Positions 1 to 8,341 of a DNA stretch of 34,312 bases are shown here, in pieces. Origin of the DNA: Haemophilus paraphrohaemolyticus (GTDB lineage: Bacteria; Pseudomonadota; Gammaproteobacteria; Enterobacterales; Pasteurellaceae). Within the stretch, counting starts at the first letter, position 1; the number at the start of each line of letters is the position of its first letter. Position numbers and translations under genes: made by a program. The stretch is from NCBI RefSeq assembly GCF_002015045.1, contig NZ_MUXX01000004.1, forward strand, positions 65,160-99,471. The letters are read 5' to 3'. A model generated the notes under the pieces. The model had not been told where the DNA came from and made no database searches. It was given only the letters and a program-made list of their open reading frames with translations.

Positions 1-2785
1 GAACGGTAAAGTGACCTATGCAACGAAAGACGATGTAGAGTTCAACACAGTTAAAGTAGGTGGTGATGCCAATACTTATGTGGATGACAAAGGTAACCCG
101 GTAACTAAGCAAGGGGATTCTTTCGTAGATGCTAAAGGTAACAAAGTTGATGCGGCGAAAGTAAGTCCAGTAGCGCCAGTAACATTAAAAACTGAGAAGG
201 CAAGCCCGGCGAATAACAACGCAGAGGGTAACCATCCGACAACGGCGTTGAATATTGCAGCAGGCAATAAACCAACGCAGTTGAAAGGTGTGGGCTCTGT
301 GTTGAATACTGCAGATGTTAATACTTCAACAGGTGATCAACGTGATACTGATGGTAATATCAAGCCAGCTCAACCGGGAACAGATAAACTAGTCGACTTA
401 GGCACTAACCCGAAAAAAGGTGATAAACCTTTAAGCGAAGAGACATTAAATTCTGCAGCAACCGTTCGTGATTTAGCGAATATGGGTTGGGTGGTATCTG
501 CAAAAGATAACAACTACACCAATACCGTGAAAAACGCGAACAAAGTGGAATTCAAAGGTGATAAAGGTATCTCTGTAACAGGTAAAGATGTTACTCAAAA
601 AGATGGTACTGTTACTCGCGAAATTACCGTTGCAATTGCTGATGGTAAAGTGACTGATAAGGTAACGATTACTAAAGATGGTAAAGATATTCCTGCAATT
701 AAGATTGGTGATAACTACTATGAAGTAGATAAAAATGGTAAACCAGTAGGCTACGAAGTAGATGAAAAAGGTAAACCGACAGCAAATAATAAACCAATTG
801 ATGTGGATGGTGCGACTATTACGAATGAGGGTAATAAAGTCGTAACAGGTAATACCGTGGCAACAGCAATCCAAGAGTCTGGTTGGAATGTTGGTTTAGC
901 GAATACAGCAGATGCGGATAAAGCGTTTAACGATGCGGATAAAGCATTGTCTGCGACTAAACTTGAGAAAGTCAATCCAAATGACAATGTTCGTTTTGCA
1001 GATGGTAAAGGCACAAAAGCTGCAGTCGCAACTGTTGAGCATGTTGATGAGTTCGGCAAGAAAGTGACTGATACTTATGTGAAATTTGATGTTGACGCTG
1101 GTAAAGTGGAAGCAACGAAAGATGCGGCAGGTAATAATACTGGGGCGGTAACAGGTCCAGTAACGGCAGCATTAAACGATGCATTAATGAAAGCACAAGA
1201 TGCTCAGAAAGCATTAAAACCAGATGCAACTCAAGCAGAAAAAGATGCTGCACAAGCTGCAGTGGATGCTGCTAACTTGGCAATTACCAATGCAGGTAAC
1301 CAAGTGGCAACTGCACAAAATGTTGCTGAAGCTATCAACAATTCAGGCTGGAGAACAAACTCTACCACTGCAACTGGTGGTGCGAAAGATACGCTAATCA
1401 ATCCAGGTAAGGCTGTGAACTTTGAATCTGGTAAAAATATGGAAGTGGCACAAACTGTTGATAAAGATGGCAATGTGGCATATACCTATAAAACCAAAGA
1501 CGATGTTCAATTCAACAGCGTACAGTTTGGTGGTGATACAGGTCCTAAGATCACAAATAATGGTGGTAACATCAATGTAAGTGGTCCAGATGGTAAAGCA
1601 CCAACTAAGATTACAGGTGTTGCTGCGGGTGATATTTCTCCAGAAAGTTCAGATGCCGTAAATGGTGCACAAATTTATGCATTAAGTCGTGGTAACGTAC
1701 CAAATGTGAAGAACATTACAGTTGATGGTAAAGAGTATAAGAATGTCATTGTTGATGAGAACGGTACTCCAATCTTGAAGACCTATAATGTTAAAGGTCA
1801 AAAAGAGATTATTACTAACTCTGTTGTTGAAGCAATTTACAATATGAATGAGCAAGGTATTAAATTCTTCCACTCAAACGATGGCGTAGAGCGTCTTAAA
1901 GTCGAAGATAAAAACTCATTTGACTCAAGTGCATCAGGTAAATTTGCAACAGCGATTGGTTCTAAATCAAGTGCTGAAGGTACAAATTCTGTAGCAATTG
2001 GCTTTAATTCTGTTGTAACGGGTAATGATTCAATCAGTATTGGTACAGGTAACCGTGTGACAGGTAATAATTCTGGTGCATTTGGTGACCCAAGCACAGT
2101 AAGCGGCCAAAGAAGCTATTCTGTGGGTAACAATAATACCGTGGCGACGAATGATACCTTCGTACTTGGTAATGAAGTTACTCAGACAGTTGAAAACTCC
2201 GTTATTTTAGGTAAAAAATCAACTGCAACAGCGGGTGATGGTTCTGCAACAGGTACTTTAAACAACATCAAACAAGATGGCACTAAAGGTACAAGCACAA
2301 CAGCAGGCTCGAAAGGTACTGTGAAACAAGCTATCGTAGGCAATATGGTTTATGGTGGCTTTGAAGGTGCAACCGCTGATGGCGTAGTTTCTGTTGGTGC
2401 AGCAGGTAATGAGCGTCGTGTTCAAAACGTAGCGGCAGGTGAAATTTCTGCAACTTCAACGGATGCGATTAACGGTAGTCAGTTGTACTCAGTGGCTCAA
2501 GGCGTAGGTAACCGTTTAGGTGACTTAAATAATAAGATCAACCGTAACAATAAAAACTTACGTGCTGGTATCGCAGGTGCGAACGCAGCAGCAGGCTTAC
2601 CACAAGTTTACATTCCAGGTAAATCAATGGTGGCGGCATCTGCGGGTACTTACAAAGGTCAATCTGCATTGGCGGTAGGTTACTCAAGAGCATCAGATAA
2701 CGGTAAACTTATCTTGAAACTTCAAGGTAATGCGAATACCCGTGGCGATGTTGGTGGCTCTGTAGGTGTAGGTTATCAATGGTAA
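1..2785 (+). CDS. Trimeric autotransporter adhesin, C-terminal part (5' truncated by window edge)
   Basis: Surface adhesin of the YadA/Hia type, in which three chains form one fibre anchored by a shared outer-membrane barrel. The frame is open from base 2, so the GTG at 11 is not the real start. Visible modules, counting residues from base 11: three Trp-containing units ending in MGW, ESGW and NSGW (about 160, 292, 448); two copies of a TKDDV(E/Q)FN unit (about 6 and 496); an Ala/Lys-rich probably helical insert (about 390-440); a neck-like GVAAGDISPESSDAVNGAQ (about 536); YadA-head style AIG/SIG/SVG repeats (about 645-720); a second neck VQNVAAGEISATSTDAINGS (about 805); and the anchor (about 850-924) ending in aromatic Trp, as the Bam complex prefers. 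The low-complexity Gly/Asn/Asp/Thr/Lys composition is normal for these stalks. An intrinsic terminator follows. Host receptor unknown. The family call is secure. Confidence 0.93.
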   Translation, partial: NGKVTYATKDDVEFNTVKVGGDANTYVDDKGNPVTKQGDSFVDAKGNKVDAAKVSPVAPVTLKTEKASPANNNAEGNHPTTALNIAAGNKPTQLKGVGSVLNTADVNTSTGDQRDTDGNIKPAQPGTDKLVDLGTNPKKGDKPLSEETLNSAATVRDLANMGWVVSAKDNNYTNTVKNANKVEFKGDKGISVTGKDVTQKDGTVTREITVAIADGKVTDKVTITKDGKDIPAIKIGDNYYEVDKNGKPVGYEVDEKGKPTANNKPIDVDGATITNEGNKVVTGNTVATAIQESGWNVGLANTADADKAFNDADKALSATKLEKVNPNDNVRFADGKGTKAAVATVEHVDEFGKKVTDTYVKFDVDAGKVEATKDAAGNNTGAVTGPVTAALNDALMKAQDAQKALKPDATQAEKDAAQAAVDAANLAITNAGNQVATAQNVAEAINNSGWRTNSTTATGGAKDTLINPGKAVNFESGKNMEVAQTVDKDGNVAYTYKTKDDVQFNSVQFGGDTGPKITNNGGNINVSGPDGKAPTKITGVAAGDISPESSDAVNGAQIYALSRGNVPNVKNITVDGKEYKNVIVDENGTPILKTYNVKGQKEIITNSVVEAIYNMNEQGIKFFHSNDGVERLKVEDKNSFDSSASGKFATAIGSKSSAEGTNSVAIGFNSVVTGNDSISIGTGNRVTGNNSGAFGDPSTVSGQRSYSVGNNNTVATNDTFVLGNEVTQTVENSVILGKKSTATAGDGSATGTLNNIKQDGTKGTSTTAGSKGTVKQAIVGNMVYGGFEGATADGVVSVGAAGNERRVQNVAAGEISATSTDAINGSQLYSVAQGVGNRLGDLNNKINRNNKNLRAGIAGANAAAGLPQVYIPGKSMVAASAGTYKGQSALAVGYSRASDNGKLILKLQGNANTRGDVGGSVGVGYQW

Positions 2786-2828
2786 TTAAAGTGATGGTGG
2801 GTTAACGCCCACCTATATCTCAAAATGA

Positions 2829-2865
2829 AAAACCCCCTCTCCGAAAGGATTGGGGGTTTTATTTT
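2829..2865 (+). terminator. Intrinsic terminator of the adhesin gene
   Basis: Nine-base stem AAAACCCCC (2829-2837) pairs with GGGGGTTTT (2852-2860) and is followed by ATTTTAT. It lies 44 bases after the adhesin stop. The A-run on the other side also suits the convergent gene that ends at 2975. Confidence 0.85.
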
Positions 2866-2974
2866 ATGTCACAAGTAATCTACGTTATAAATGCACGTAT
2901 TGTAATAGAATATTTACACTTAAAGCTAAATTGGATCCTAATCAAATATTCTGAAATTAAACTATTTGTATAGA

Positions 2975-4207
2975 TTAGATATCTGTTAATGCTTTAACAA
3001 GGCTTTCTTCGTTAAAGTAGTTTTTCATTAAACGAGATTCTAATAATTGCAATAAACTTTCTAAGCAAATTTCTTTCACACAGACATCATCAACACTATC
3101 AATTTCTTCTGTTTTTCCACGAGTAATAATCCAAGCGTGTTTAGTTAAGTTAGTTAGTTGAAACGTTTTCTTTTTGTTATCTGTTAAGCCATCAATTTCT
3201 TTTCGATAAGTGATTGAAATTTTAGAATCTTTTAATCTGTTGGTAAAATTATCAATTTGCCAATCTTTATGTGACTGGAAATCTTTTCTTAATGTACAGT
3301 CATATAAAACAATTAAATTACCTATTCTAAATATACCATCTGGTTTTCCCGCTTGATTAGAACGAGGGAATTGATATATTTCATTAATGCCTAGTAATTT
3401 CAATATAGTAAATACAAGATCTTCAAAATCATCTGGTGCAGTAGTCGCATTAATAGTAGGAATTGTATTAACAATGTTTTCTAAAACATTTTTTCTCCAT
3501 TGTTGATAAAATTTCCCGTGATTATTAACTAATTCGTTTAAATGGATGGGCTTGGTATTTTCTGCTTCAATAGGTAATAGAGGGGGCTTTTCAATCGTTT
3601 GTGGTAAACTAATTTCAGTAGCGCATAGATTTCCTTTTGAGCTAATAAACTCTTTAAATTGAATTTTTTTACCAATTTCCAGTTGATGCCAAATTTCTTC
3701 ATCAGTATGTGATTTTTGAATAGAATATCTTTTCTCATTATAAATTAAATATCCAAATCCTTGTGCTTTATCCAAAAATTGTATAGTGCTTTTGAGTATT
3801 TCAGGCGTAGATGGTAAAATTCGTTTGGTATCTAATGCACTTTTATCCCATTTGCTTAAATTCTTCTCCATATATTTAAGATACCAACGTTCAAAAAGTT
3901 CTTTATTTTGATAACATTTCAGCCCGGTACTGGTAATTCGATAAACACCTGCTTCAACACGTTCTAATAACTTTGCTTTTTCATCTGGAATATATTTATC
4001 ACTGGAAAAATAGGTAAGAATCCAAGAGCATCGACTTTTATAAGTAGGATCTTTTCCATCTTTTTTAATTATTTTTTTTTGTTCTTCAGTAAGTTGAAAA
4101 TATTCGGCAACTAAATTCATTAGATCTGAGCGTTTGTGAAGCTTGTTATCGGCATAAATATCTAGCACTGCGATCATCATTGCCTGTACACTAGGTAACA
4201 TCGTCAT
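2975..4207 (-). CDS. Putative Mrr-like restriction-type nuclease, 410 aa
   Basis: Residues about 4-97 resemble the Mrr N-terminal winged helix (Mrr_N): LTEEQ near 39, a YKSRCSWILTYF segment, then GVYRITSTGL near 87. Residues about 148-200 (GFGYLIYNEKRY ... IGKKIQFKEF ... GNLCATEI) have the spacing of a small cold-shock/OB-like barrel. Residues about 258-330 look like a PD-(D/E)XK nuclease core: FEDLVF (E262), then KPDG (D290), then LYDCT (D303). The lysine expected two residues after the second acid is Thr305, so activity is uncertain. No methyltransferase is adjacent. The gene is more AT-rich than its neighbours and stands alone, consistent with transfer. The start is chosen because AAGGAA lies about 8 bases before the first ATG. 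A defence role is inferred from domains only. Confidence 0.72.
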   Translation of the reverse strand: MTMLPSVQAMMIAVLDIYADNKLHKRSDLMNLVAEYFQLTEEQKKIIKKDGKDPTYKSRCSWILTYFSSDKYIPDEKAKLLERVEAGVYRITSTGLKCYQNKELFERWYLKYMEKNLSKWDKSALDTKRILPSTPEILKSTIQFLDKAQGFGYLIYNEKRYSIQKSHTDEEIWHQLEIGKKIQFKEFISSKGNLCATEISLPQTIEKPPLLPIEAENTKPIHLNELVNNHGKFYQQWRKNVLENIVNTIPTINATTAPDDFEDLVFTILKLLGINEIYQFPRSNQAGKPDGIFRIGNLIVLYDCTLRKDFQSHKDWQIDNFTNRLKDSKISITYRKEIDGLTDNKKKTFQLTNLTKHAWIITRGKTEEIDSVDDVCVKEICLESLLQLLESRLMKNYFNEESLVKALTDI

Positions 4208-4303
4208 TGGGTATTTCCTTCCTGGTTATTTGAGAAGATATTACTATAATTTATTTTATTCAGTGTTTTCCTTATTTATCAAATTCTTGCAAAAATTTAC
4301 CGC

Positions 4304-4747
4304 TTACCGTTTCTCTAAAAATCCTTCTAGCCAACGTTCCGCCGTTTCATCGTGTTCAAAATTAGTCACGGTATCAATACGCTCAGAATCGCACACCTGA
4401 GCTGCCCCTTTGGCTTTTAAGGCATTTTCGACAATATCTACCGCGTGGCAGAAGGTGTCGTAGTCAGAACTGCCTAAACCCACCACACCAAATTTCATTT
4501 GGCTAAGATCAAGCGGTTGATTTTCGAGTGCTTCAAACAAAGGGCGGATGTTGTCTGGCAGTTCACCTGCACCGTGGGTAGAGGTAACCACAATTAAGGT
4601 TTTTTGTGATTGAATATCGGAAAGCTCAGCGTTGTTAAACAGTTCAACCTCAAAACCTTTGGTGGTTAAGCAACTTTCAAGATGATCGGCAACATATTCT
4701 GCACCACCTAAGGTGCTGCCTGTGATAATGCAAATGGATTGGGTCAT
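4304..4747 (-). CDS. mioC: MioC, FMN-binding flavodoxin-like protein
   Basis: Small cytoplasmic flavodoxin-like electron carrier; in E. coli MioC binds FMN and supports biotin synthase in vitro. The phosphate-binding loop GSTLGGAEYVA is at the N-terminus, with TSTHGAGELPDN and VGLGSSDYDTFC forming the other flavin contacts. Starting at MTQSICI gives 147 aa, the same as E. coli MioC. The open frame extends to 4849, but that extension would run through the tRNA-Sec gene and is rejected. The gene starts about 30 bases after the 3' end of selC on the same strand with no terminator visible between, so transcription from the selC promoter may continue into it. Confidence 0.93.
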   Translation of the reverse strand: MTQSICIITGSTLGGAEYVADHLESCLTTKGFEVELFNNAELSDIQSQKTLIVVTSTHGAGELPDNIRPLFEALENQPLDLSQMKFGVVGLGSSDYDTFCHAVDIVENALKAKGAAQVCDSERIDTVTNFEHDETAERWLEGFLEKR

Positions 4748-4777
4748 AATATATAGAAAAGAATGTAGAAATGAAGT

Positions 4778-4872
4778 TGGCGGAAGGTCATGGGAGTCGA
4801 ACCCACCCGAGAACGCTGGCGTCCTCAACAGGATTTGAAGTCCTGCCACCTCACCGGAGATGACGACCTTCC
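4778..4872 (-). tRNA. selC: tRNA-Sec (UCA anticodon), selC
   Basis: 95-nt selenocysteine tRNA, the same length as E. coli selC, with CCA encoded. The acceptor strand GGAAGGTC (from 4872) pairs with GACCTTCC. The anticodon loop reads CTTCAAA with anticodon TCA, the variable arm is long, and the T loop has the normal TTCGACT. It decodes UGA together with SelB (26883-28751 here). It is divergent from selA, whose product converts the seryl-tRNA to selenocysteyl-tRNA. Confidence 0.97.
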
Positions 4873-4889
4873 GTTTTAAAAGTAGCCAT

Positions 4890-4918
4890 ATTCTACTTTA
4901 TTTATTAGAATTATCCAA
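4890..4918 (-). promoter_or_regulatory. Probable sigma-70 promoter of selC
   Basis: On the minus strand, TTGGAT (4918-4913) and TAGAAT (4895-4890) are separated by exactly 17 bases. This places transcription start about 10 bases before the mature tRNA 5' end. It occupies most of the 70-base gap between selC and selA. Called by motif only. Confidence 0.5.
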
Positions 4919-4942
4919 CGTTTAGATTTTGGATTTTTCTTT

Positions 4943-6373
4943 ATGCAACAGTTATTTCGTCAACTTCCATCGGTCGATAAGCTTTTAAAGCAACCACAAG
5001 CGGTCGATTTTATTCAACAATTTGGACATCAAGCTGTGGTCGAGCAGCTGCGTCTGTTAATTGAACAGGCTCGCCATCACGTCCAACATCATCACACCTT
5101 GCCCAATTTTCTGACCAATGAAACCACGCTTTTTGCGCAACTTTCCCATTCCCTTTCCCAATTGCGATCAGTTCAACTTCGCCCTGTGTTTAACTTAACG
5201 GGCACGGTGTTGCATACGAATTTAGGACGTGGATTATGGTCAGAAGCGGCAATTCAAGCGGCAACCTGTGCGATGCAAAATAATGTGGCATTGGAGTTTG
5301 ATATTGATGAGGGTAGACGGTCTCATCGTGATCTCTATATCTCTGAGCTGGTTTCCAAGATCACAGGTGCAGAAGCGGCTTGCGTGGTGAATAACAATGC
5401 AGCGGCGGTATTGTTGATGTTGGCAACTTTCGCTAAAGATAAAGAGGTGATTGTCTCAAGGGGGGAATTGGTCGAAATTGGTGGGGCATTTCGCATTCCT
5501 GATATTATGTTGCAAGCGGGCTGCAAGTTGGTAGAAGTGGGCACGACCAACCGCACACACCTTAAAGATTATCGTAATGCGATCAATGAAAATACCGCCT
5601 TTTTGATGAAGGTGCACACCAGCAATTACCACATTGAGGGCTTTACCAGTTCCGTGCCAGAGGAAGAATTAGTCGCACTTGGCAAAGAGTTTGGCTTGCC
5701 TGTGATTAGCGATTTGGGCAGTGGCTCACTGACCGATATGGCATTGCTTGGTTTACCTGCCGAACCGATGGTGCAACAAAAAGTCGCGGCAGGCGTGGAT
5801 TTGGTGTCTTTCTCGGGCGATAAACTGTTAGGTGGGCCACAAGCAGGCATTATTGTGGGCAAAAAAGAATGGATTGATGAGCTACAAGCCCATCCGCTCA
5901 AGCGAGTGTTACGTTGCGATAAAGTGATTTTATCTGCCTTGGAGGCGACCCTTCGCCAATATCTTTTACCTGAAAAATTGCCTGAAACTTTACCGACTTT
6001 GAATTTACTCACGCAATCGGTTGATTTGCTGAAAATCCGAGCAGAAAAGCTCAAAGAAGTATTAGGTAAGCGGTTAAATTCACGCTATATTTTACAAGTT
6101 GAGCCAAGCCTTGCCCAGGTTGGCAGTGGGGCTTTGCCAACGGAAAAACTTCCCTCTGTTGCTGTTACAATCGAGAGTGAAAAACAGAGCGATTTATTAG
6201 CATTAGAGCAACAGTTTAAACAATTACCAACCCCGATTATCGGGCGTTTTGCCGATAAAAAATTTTGGTTGGATTTGCGATCTGTCACGCAGTTTGAGGC
6301 GTTGATTGAGATGCTGTCTTTTAATACTCCCCTCTTTAGCAAAGAGGGGCAGGGGGAGATTTGGCAGAAATGA
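4943..6373 (+). CDS. selA: SelA, L-seryl-tRNA(Sec) selenium transferase
   Basis: PLP enzyme that converts Ser-tRNA(Sec) to Sec-tRNA(Sec) using selenophosphate; a cytosolic ring-shaped decamer in E. coli. Diagnostic segments: [14 protein letters not shown] (about 84-97), [11 protein letters not shown] (150-160), [16 protein letters not shown] (172-187) and [14 protein letters not shown] with PLP-binding Lys294. Homology to E. coli SelA ends near IEML; the last 16 or so codons (from NTPLFSKEG) are read from a copy of a palindromic repeat also present at 22528-22582, so the C-terminus is a repeat-derived tail and the protein is 476 aa. There is no good Shine-Dalgarno before the ATG at 4943. It is divergent from its substrate tRNA gene. 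Confidence 0.96.
   Translation: MQQLFRQLPSVDKLLKQPQAVDFIQQFGHQAVVEQLRLLIEQARHHVQHHHTLPNFLTNETTLFAQLSHSLSQLRSVQLRPVFNLTGTVLHTNLGRGLWSEAAIQAATCAMQNNVALEFDIDEGRRSHRDLYISELVSKITGAEAACVVNNNAAAVLLMLATFAKDKEVIVSRGELVEIGGAFRIPDIMLQAGCKLVEVGTTNRTHLKDYRNAINENTAFLMKVHTSNYHIEGFTSSVPEEELVALGKEFGLPVISDLGSGSLTDMALLGLPAEPMVQQKVAAGVDLVSFSGDKLLGGPQAGIIVGKKEWIDELQAHPLKRVLRCDKVILSALEATLRQYLLPEKLPETLPTLNLLTQSVDLLKIRAEKLKEVLGKRLNSRYILQVEPSLAQVGSGALPTEKLPSVAVTIESEKQSDLLALEQQFKQLPTPIIGRFADKKFWLDLRSVTQFEALIEMLSFNTPLFSKEGQGEIWQK
6327..6367 (+). repeat. Dispersed palindromic repeat, copy inside the selA 3' end
   Basis: The inner hairpin CCCCTCTTTAGCAAAGAGGGG (6329-6349, one base over its 20-base half) is followed by GGGGGAGATTTGGCAG. 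It matches the right part of the 55-bp palindrome at 22528-22582. It encodes the SelA tail. Confidence 0.85.
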
Positions 6374-6407
6374 AAACGGAGTTCATCTGAGAATTGAACA
6401 TCGTTAT

Positions 6408-6452
6408 CAAATCTCCCCTAACCCCTCTTTTCTAAAGAGGGGGATTTTTTTA
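6408..6452 (+). terminator. selA terminator formed by a second, inverted repeat copy
   Basis: CAAATCTCCCC leads into the stem CCCCTCTTT (6422-6430) / AAAGAGGGG (6434-6442) with a TCT loop, then GATTTTTTT. It is a partial copy of the same repeat, and its AAATCTCCCC arm can also pair with the GGGGAGATTT arm of the copy inside selA. It probably ends selA transcription. Confidence 0.8.
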
Positions 6453-6489
6453 TTGTGATATTCACCACCAACCCCTCAAAAGGATTTTT

Positions 6490-8145
6490 ATGAAAAAACT
6501 ACTGACAACCCTTTTTGCACTTTCTGCAGTTTCAGTTGCCGTGGCAAAAGAAGTAAACGTGAAATTTTTAGGTACCTCTGACGTACATGGTCGAATTGTG
6601 CCGTGGTCTTATGGAGCCGATATTGAAGACAAATCTGGCTCTTACGCCCAACAACTTATGTGAAAGAAGCGCGTAAATCGCACCCAGATTTAATTTTGGT
6701 GGACATTGGTGATGCAATCCAAGATAACCAAGTGGAAGTGTTCGCTAAAACCGAAAAAATACTACAAAGATAATCCTGTGCCGAAAGTGTTGAATGCAAT
6801 GAATTACGACATTTTTATTCTCGGCAACCACGAATTTAACTTCGGTATGACCGCTTTAGATGAAATCTTAAAAGATATGAAAGCGAAGCAATTAACGGCA
6901 AACTTCTATCATAAAGACGGCAAACGCTATATCGAGCCGACTACGATCATCGAAAAAGATGGCGTGAAATTAGGGATTATCGGCTTAACTACTCCAATGT
7001 CGGCAAAATTTGAAGAAGACACAGGTCATCTTAAAAATATGAAATTTAGCTCGCCAAGCGAGGAAGCAAAAGCACAAATCAAAGCCTTAAAAGAAAAAGG
7101 CGTGGATGCAATTGTGGTGCTTGCCCATATGGGGATTGAAAACGAAAACAACATTCCAGACACAGGCGTGGCAGATTTAGTTAATAACGTGGAAGGCATC
7201 GATGTGATCATTGCAGGGCATATGCACAAAAACGTTTCTTCTGAAACTATCAAAGACACCATGGTTACTGAACCGCACCGCTACGGCACGGTGGTTTCTG
7301 AAGTAGATTTAACCTTCGATGTGGATAAAGATGGTAAAGTGAAATTACTTTCAAAAATGGCAAAAACCGTGCCTGTGAAAGATTACGAAGCGGATCCTGA
7401 AATCGTGGAAATCTACAAACCATACCACGAAGAACTACGTCGCTTGAACAACGTGACTATTGGTCAAAGTGCAACCGATATGGTGCCACAAGAACGCAAA
7501 CATGGCGTTTCCGTGAGTTTCTTACAAGATACAGGTTTATCTTCATTGATTACTGATGTTGAACGCCATTACAGCAACGCTGATGTGGTTTCTTTCGCTT
7601 TCGACCACGAAAAAGCACGTATGGATAAAGGCGACATCAAGAAAAAAGACATCATCTTTAACTACCGCTATGCAGGTGGCGATGTGACCGTTTATGAAGT
7701 TACAGGCAAACAGCTTAAAGAGTACATGAACTGGTCTGCTAACTACTTCGACACCATTCAACCAGGTGATACAGAATACCGTTACAATGCAGAGCGTAAA
7801 AAATCGAAATATGTGACGTTTGATATTTTCGGGGGCGTGAGCTACAACATCGACTTACGCAAACCAAGCGGTGAAAAAATCGTCGATCTGAAACTTGCCG
7901 ATGGTACTCCTGTAACTGATGATATGAAAATCAAACTTGGTATGAACTCTTATCGCTTCGGTCAAATGACCAAAAAAGGCGGTATTTGGGAAGGTCAGCA
8001 AATCCCTACCCTTTGGGAATCTAAAGTGGCAATGGGTCAAGAGAAAGGCACGATCCAAAATATGATGATCGACTACATCTCTAACGTGAAAAAAGGTAAA
8101 GTGGAAGGTGTTTCACAAAATCGCTGGAAGATTGTGGGTTTATAA
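6490..8145 (+). pseudogene. Periplasmic 5'-nucleotidase / metallophosphatase, broken by two frameshifts
   Basis: The intact form would be a secreted bifunctional 5'-nucleotidase/2',3'-cyclic phosphodiesterase of about 550 aa. It begins at ATG 6490 with a signal peptide (MKKLLTTLFALSAVSVAVA), then SDVHGR (first metal motif). Frame is lost near 6650 (one base missing after GCCCAA), giving an in-frame TGA at 6661 and TAA at 6691. The protein continues in another frame (TYVKEARKSHPD ... VEVFAKTEK) until an A-run at 6754-6759, where one extra A returns it to the original frame. The rest is open: GNHEFNFG, LAHMGIEN and GHMHKN metallophosphatase motifs, then the C-terminal nucleotidase domain. A terminator follows. 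The two shifts cancel, so a sequencing error is a real alternative. Confidence 0.85.
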
Positions 8146-8175
8146 TTCCTAAACGCTACTTCTCAGTTAACTATA

Positions 8176-8200
8176 ACAGCCCCTTTGGGGCTGTTTTTTC
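8176..8200 (+). terminator. Intrinsic terminator after the 5'-nucleotidase
   Basis: ACAGCCCC (8176-8183) pairs with GGGGCTGT (8187-8194) around a TTT loop, followed by TTTTT. Confidence 0.85.
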
Positions 8201-8341
8201 TTCCCAATCGTTTTCGTTTTTCCATTCTTTTATCTTTATCAAAAAACCAATAGAATTTTGCAAAAAATCGTGTAAATCCGACCGCTTTTCGGCTAATCTA
8301 TCTGAGGTATTTATTCACAATCAAATTACAGAGGATTTGTT

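Noticed and set aside
472..2097. Several long antisense ORFs across the adhesin
   Set aside because: Produced by repetitive low-complexity coding on the plus strand; hydrophobic antisense translations without start signals.
4748..4849. N-terminal extension of MioC to 181 aa
   Set aside because: It would be read through the tRNA-Sec gene; MTQSICI gives the family length of 147 aa.
6661..6663. In-frame TGA in the 5'-nucleotidase as a possible selenocysteine codon, given sel genes nearby
   Set aside because: A TAA follows in the same frame at 6691, and the homologous protein continues in another frame between 6655 and 6754; this is a frameshift, not recoding.
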